Shown here: piece after piece, positions 6,542-8,328 of the stretch
How the letters are laid out: every line of letters begins with the position of its first letter
How positions within the stretch are numbered: position 1 is the stretch's first letter
Assembly (NCBI GenBank): GCA_947176675.1
Contig: CAMWRN010000096.1
Location: 1-8,328, forward strand
DNA from: an uncultured Clostridia bacterium
Lineage (GTDB): Bacteria > Bacillota > Clostridia > Oscillospirales > Ruminococcaceae
Length of the DNA stretch: 8,328 bases
Direction: 5' to 3'
Translations under genes and position numbers: made by a program
The notes under the pieces: generated by a model
What the model was told of the DNA's origin: nothing
Databases searched by the model: none
The model's input: the letters and a program-made list of their open reading frames with translations, nothing else

Positions 6542-6571
6542 ATTGTATCACAAAATACTACGACCTGTCAA
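6542..6571 (-). promoter_or_regulatory. Promoter of the EcsC / small membrane protein operon
   Basis: On the minus strand TTGACA (6566-6571) is followed after 18 bases by TACAAT (6542-6547) with an extended -10 TG (TGATACAAT). Transcription would begin near 6535, giving a leader of about 67 bases that contains the 6496-6523 inverted repeat. The -35 overlaps that of the divergent XRE promoter. Confidence 0.75.
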
Positions 6572-6593
6572 TACTAAAATAACTAAATATGAT
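6565..6593 (+). promoter_or_regulatory. Promoter of the XRE regulator gene
   Basis: On the plus strand CTGTCA (6565-6570, four of six consensus bases) is followed after 17 bases by TATGAT (6588-6593). The start would be near 6600, about 25 bases before the chosen ATG. Its -35 occupies the same bases as that of the EcsC promoter on the other strand, so polymerase could probably not sit on both at once. Confidence 0.55.
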
Positions 6594-6624
6594 AAAATAT
6601 TTTAAAATCTTTGTTAGGAACGTG

Positions 6625-6963
6625 ATGAAAATGGCACACTACCCAAGAATACGTGACCTTAGAGAGGACTGCGATAAAAAGCAATCCGAACTTGCAGAAT
6701 ATTTAGAAACAACAAAACAGTATTACAGCTTATACGAAAAGGGTGCAAATGAAATCTCTTTCGAGCGCGCAATCGCCCTTGCAAAATACTACAACGTAAG
6801 CCTTGACTATATAGCGGGACTTACAAACGACAAGCGCGGACTTGCTCGCAGCGACCTTTCACGGGAACAGCGGGAGCTTCTGAGAACAGCCAAGGAACTC
6901 GGCAATACCGACAAAGAGAAGACCATCGCCCTGCTGAAAGCAATGATTAACGCCATAAAATAA
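6625..6963 (+). CDS. XRE-family helix-turn-helix transcriptional regulator
   Basis: This 112-residue cytoplasmic DNA-binding protein has a classical Cro/CI-type (HTH_3) domain at about residues 9-64: IRDLRED, then helix QSELAEYL, recognition helix around TTKQYYSLYEKG, and the closing ALAKYYNVSLDYIAGL. The tail (about 75-112) is helical and charged, with no recognisable ligand or peptidase domain. The frame is open back to an ATG at 6589, but that codon lies inside the predicted -10 box. The ATG at 6625 has AGGA (6616-6619) five bases upstream and is preferred; the ATG at 6631 is also possible. It is the only plus-strand gene in the window and diverges from the EcsC-family gene, so it is a natural candidate regulator of that operon and of itself. 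Block 6781-6840 is 27/60 G+C, higher than the EcsC gene, so regulator and target may not share one origin. Confidence 0.9.
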   Translation: MKMAHYPRIRDLREDCDKKQSELAEYLETTKQYYSLYEKGANEISFERAIALAKYYNVSLDYIAGLTNDKRGLARSDLSREQRELLRTAKELGNTDKEKTIALLKAMINAIK

Positions 6964-7002
6964 AAACAGATCGGAGAGACTGATTCTTTCCGATCTGTTT
7001 TT
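6962..7002. terminator. Bidirectional intrinsic terminator between XRE and yqeG genes
   Basis: The arms 6962-6979 and 6985-7002 pair over 18 bp (one G-T pair) around the 5-base loop CTGAT. The outer arms are A-run and T-run, so in either direction the hairpin ends in a U-tract. It overlaps the stop codon of the plus-strand XRE gene and begins one base beyond the stop of the minus-strand YqeG gene, and so serves both convergent genes. Confidence 0.92.
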
Positions 7003-7003
7003 A

Positions 7004-7510
7004 TTAATCAAATTTATTAAACCGCTTTGGCAGCAGCGGCTTTTCCGCCGCCCTCTTAAACCTGAACGGCAGGCTTGTTTCAAACTCAATTGGATACACA
7101 AAAATCGAACGTATCCCCGCAAGATTTGCGCCTAAAATATCCGTGAATATCTGGTCGCCCACAGCGGCTATGCGGTTCTTGGGGACGCCCTCTGCGCGAA
7201 GCTCCGCCGCTGCCTGTTTAAAACCTTTCGGCAGCGGCTTCGCACCGTTGGGAACAAAGTGCAGTCCCAGCATTTCCGCAAAGGGCGTGACCCGCTCGGC
7301 TTTGTTGTTGCTGACAATAATAAGCTTTATACCCGCAGACTTCATACTCTCTATCCATTGAGGGATACCCTCCGCAGGGACGGGATTGTTGTGGGTGGTG
7401 AGGGTGTTGTCCACGTCCAGTATAAGTGCCTTTATGCCCCGTTTTTTCAAGGCGGCAGGAGTTATCTCGGTTATGGAGCGCAGAGCGTAGGTTGGTTTGA
7501 AAATCGCCAT
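7004..7510 (-). CDS. yqeG: YqeG family HAD IIIA-type phosphatase
   Basis: This 168-residue cytoplasmic HAD-superfamily protein shows all four motifs in order: DVDNT (32-36, with D32 nucleophile and D34 acid/base), SNN (67-69), K91 in the segment NGAKPLPKGF, and GDQIFTDILGAN (118-129, with D119 and D124 for magnesium). Its length and its N-terminal LRSITEITPAALKKRGIKAL fit the YqeG family, which is widespread in Firmicutes and often annotated as a phosphatase whose physiological substrate is not firmly known. The ATG at 7508-7510 has AAGGG (7520-7524) nine bases upstream. It follows the TraX-family gene by 22 bases and is probably cotranscribed with it; transcription ends at the hairpin at 6962-7002. 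Confidence 0.94.
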   Translation of the reverse strand: MAIFKPTYALRSITEITPAALKKRGIKALILDVDNTLTTHNNPVPAEGIPQWIESMKSAGIKLIIVSNNKAERVTPFAEMLGLHFVPNGAKPLPKGFKQAAAELRAEGVPKNRIAAVGDQIFTDILGANLAGIRSIFVYPIEFETSLPFRFKRAAEKPLLPKRFNKFD

Positions 7511-7532
7511 AAAAAATTTCCCTTCGGATAAT

Positions 7533-8300
7533 TTATACGTTTAATATCATACGCACAAGCCATATCGCCGCCAGATGCGCAGGATAAAAAGCATAAAAAA
7601 AGTATTTGTTGACTTTCAGCTTGCTGTTTGTGCGGAGGAAAATCAGCGGCGCGGAAAGCAGGGCAAATATCGTCCAGTCAATACAAAGTCCGCCTACTAT
7701 TAGACTTTTCGGATCCTCGGGATAGCCGCTCCACAATGCGGTGATGTACTGCAAAACATACAGCAGAGCGCCTATTGCAGGGTGGTTTCTGCATATGTAG
7801 AAAATAAGCATTAAAACAACGCCGTTTGCCGAATAGTCAAAATTAATAAGAGACAGCAGCAAAAACGCGGCGATAAACAGCCACCATTTGCGCTCCTTGA
7901 AGCCTGCCATAGCGACAAGACTTACAAACAGTGTGAAAAAAATATTCATATTCATCCACTCTTCGCGCCAGTCGTAAGGGTGGAACGCCATGATATAAAG
8001 CGGCTGGCTGATAAGCGCAAAAATACCCAAGCGTATCAGGTACTTTTTGATATTGCTTGTATAGAGCAGCCCCACCGTCATGCAGTAGCAGAATATGGGG
8101 AAAGCAAGCCGTCCCGCCCAGCGAAACGCGGGAATGTCGGGAAAAAACACGTCTCCCACATGGTCGATAAGCATTGAGATTATCGCGATAAGCTTTAAAA
8201 GGTTTGTGTCAAGATTCGTTTTAAATCTCGGCTGATATGTCGGTATTTCGTCGGGCGTTGTAATATACTTCCAAACGCGTGAATCGGTAATTTTACTCAT
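7533..8300 (-). CDS. TraX family membrane protein
   Basis: This 255-residue polytopic membrane protein belongs to the TraX family, named for the F-plasmid protein that N-acetylates pilin and related to membrane acyltransferases. Recognisable motifs are LKLIAIISMLIDHVGD (35-50, with D46 H47), GRLAFPIF (63-70), RLGIFALISQPLY (90-102), NFDYSANG (153-160) and FYAFYPAHL (235-243, with H242). About seven or eight hydrophobic segments are visible. Many Firmicutes carry chromosomal TraX homologues without conjugation genes, and none of the neighbours here is a transfer gene, so pilin acetylation is unlikely; modification of a surface polymer is a guess. The ATG at 8298-8300 is preceded by a purine-rich AGAGGGGG (8308-8315). 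It heads a likely two-gene operon with yqeG. A cytoplasmic N-terminus of about 30 residues precedes the first helix. Confidence 0.9.
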   Translation of the reverse strand: MSKITDSRVWKYITTPDEIPTYQPRFKTNLDTNLLKLIAIISMLIDHVGDVFFPDIPAFRWAGRLAFPIFCYCMTVGLLYTSNIKKYLIRLGIFALISQPLYIMAFHPYDWREEWMNMNIFFTLFVSLVAMAGFKERKWWLFIAAFLLLSLINFDYSANGVVLMLIFYICRNHPAIGALLYVLQYITALWSGYPEDPKSLIVGGLCIDWTIFALLSAPLIFLRTNSKLKVNKYFFYAFYPAHLAAIWLVRMILNV

Positions 8301-8319
8301 GTTGATTCCCCCTCTATAT

Positions 8320-8325
8320 ATTATA
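8320..8325 (-). promoter_or_regulatory. Possible -10 element for the TraX-family / yqeG operon
   Basis: A TATAAT on the minus strand lies about 20 bases upstream of the TraX-family ATG. The matching -35 would be beyond the window edge and cannot be checked. The implied leader is only about 13 bases, with transcription starting inside the ribosome binding site, so this may be chance in a TATA-rich stretch. Confidence 0.3.
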
Positions 8326-8328
8326 TAC

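Noticed and set aside
6589..6624. An upstream ATG that would lengthen the XRE protein by 12 residues
   Set aside because: The ATG is inside the predicted TATGAT -10 box and has no ribosome binding site. The extra residues precede the normal start of an HTH_3 domain.
6985..6996. A CTTTCCGATCT-like string resembling a sequencing-adapter end
   Set aside because: It is one arm of a symmetric 18-bp terminator hairpin that fits the two convergent genes exactly, and only about nine bases match. It is not an adapter junction.
7533..8300. TraX as a sign of a conjugative element
   Set aside because: No relaxase, type IV secretion, pilin, integrase or attachment-site repeats were seen. TraX-family genes are also found alone on Firmicute chromosomes.
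1..8328. CRISPR arrays, tRNA or rRNA genes, insertion sequences
   Set aside because: No regularly spaced palindromic repeats, no tRNA-like cloverleaf with a TTCGA-type T-loop outside coding sequence, and no transposase were recognised on reading both strands.

Overview
The window looks like chromosome from a low-to-mid GC Firmicute, most likely a gut clostridium of the Ruminococcus/Oscillospiraceae type. Support comes from AGGAG-type ribosome binding sites, sigma-A promoters (TTGACA/TATAAT), lipoproteins with long acidic Ser/Thr/Glu linkers, and the YqeG, TraX-family, EcsC-family and type II dehydroquinase genes. The assignment is from style only. Nine of ten genes lie on the minus strand; only the XRE regulator is on the plus strand.

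Right to left on the minus strand: a TraX-family membrane protein (8300-7533) is followed 22 bases later by the YqeG-type HAD phosphatase (7510-7004). That pair meets the plus-strand XRE regulator gene (6625-6963) at an 18-bp hairpin that can terminate both directions. The regulator diverges from an EcsC-family gene (6468-5839) followed by a small two-helix membrane protein (5751-5359). The two divergent promoters share their -35 region, and an inverted repeat lies in the EcsC leader. EcsC plus the small gene form a visibly AT-rich islet (19/60 and 21/60 G+C in two hand-counted blocks, against 32/60 in a block of the endonuclease IV-like gene), suggesting a recently acquired regulator/membrane-protein module.

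Next is an endonuclease IV-like TIM-barrel gene (5284-4427) with its own near-perfect promoter. Then comes a three-gene lipoprotein operon (4328-2535, 2505-1168, 1152-352) with one upstream promoter and gaps of 29 and 15 bases. The first two lipoproteins are paralogues (LRR-like solenoid, Ig-like domain, shared C-terminal domain). The third shares a near-identical signal-peptide DNA segment with the second but has a different body. Last is aroQ (260 to the window edge), cut off at its 3' end, with its own promoter.

The housekeeping genes (aroQ, yqeG) are securely identified. The EcsC, TraX and endonuclease IV-like genes are secure at family level but not in biological role. The lipoproteins and small membrane protein have no function assignable from sequence. 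No tRNA, rRNA, CRISPR array, insertion sequence or riboswitch was recognised, and no gene-free stretch exceeds 300 bases.
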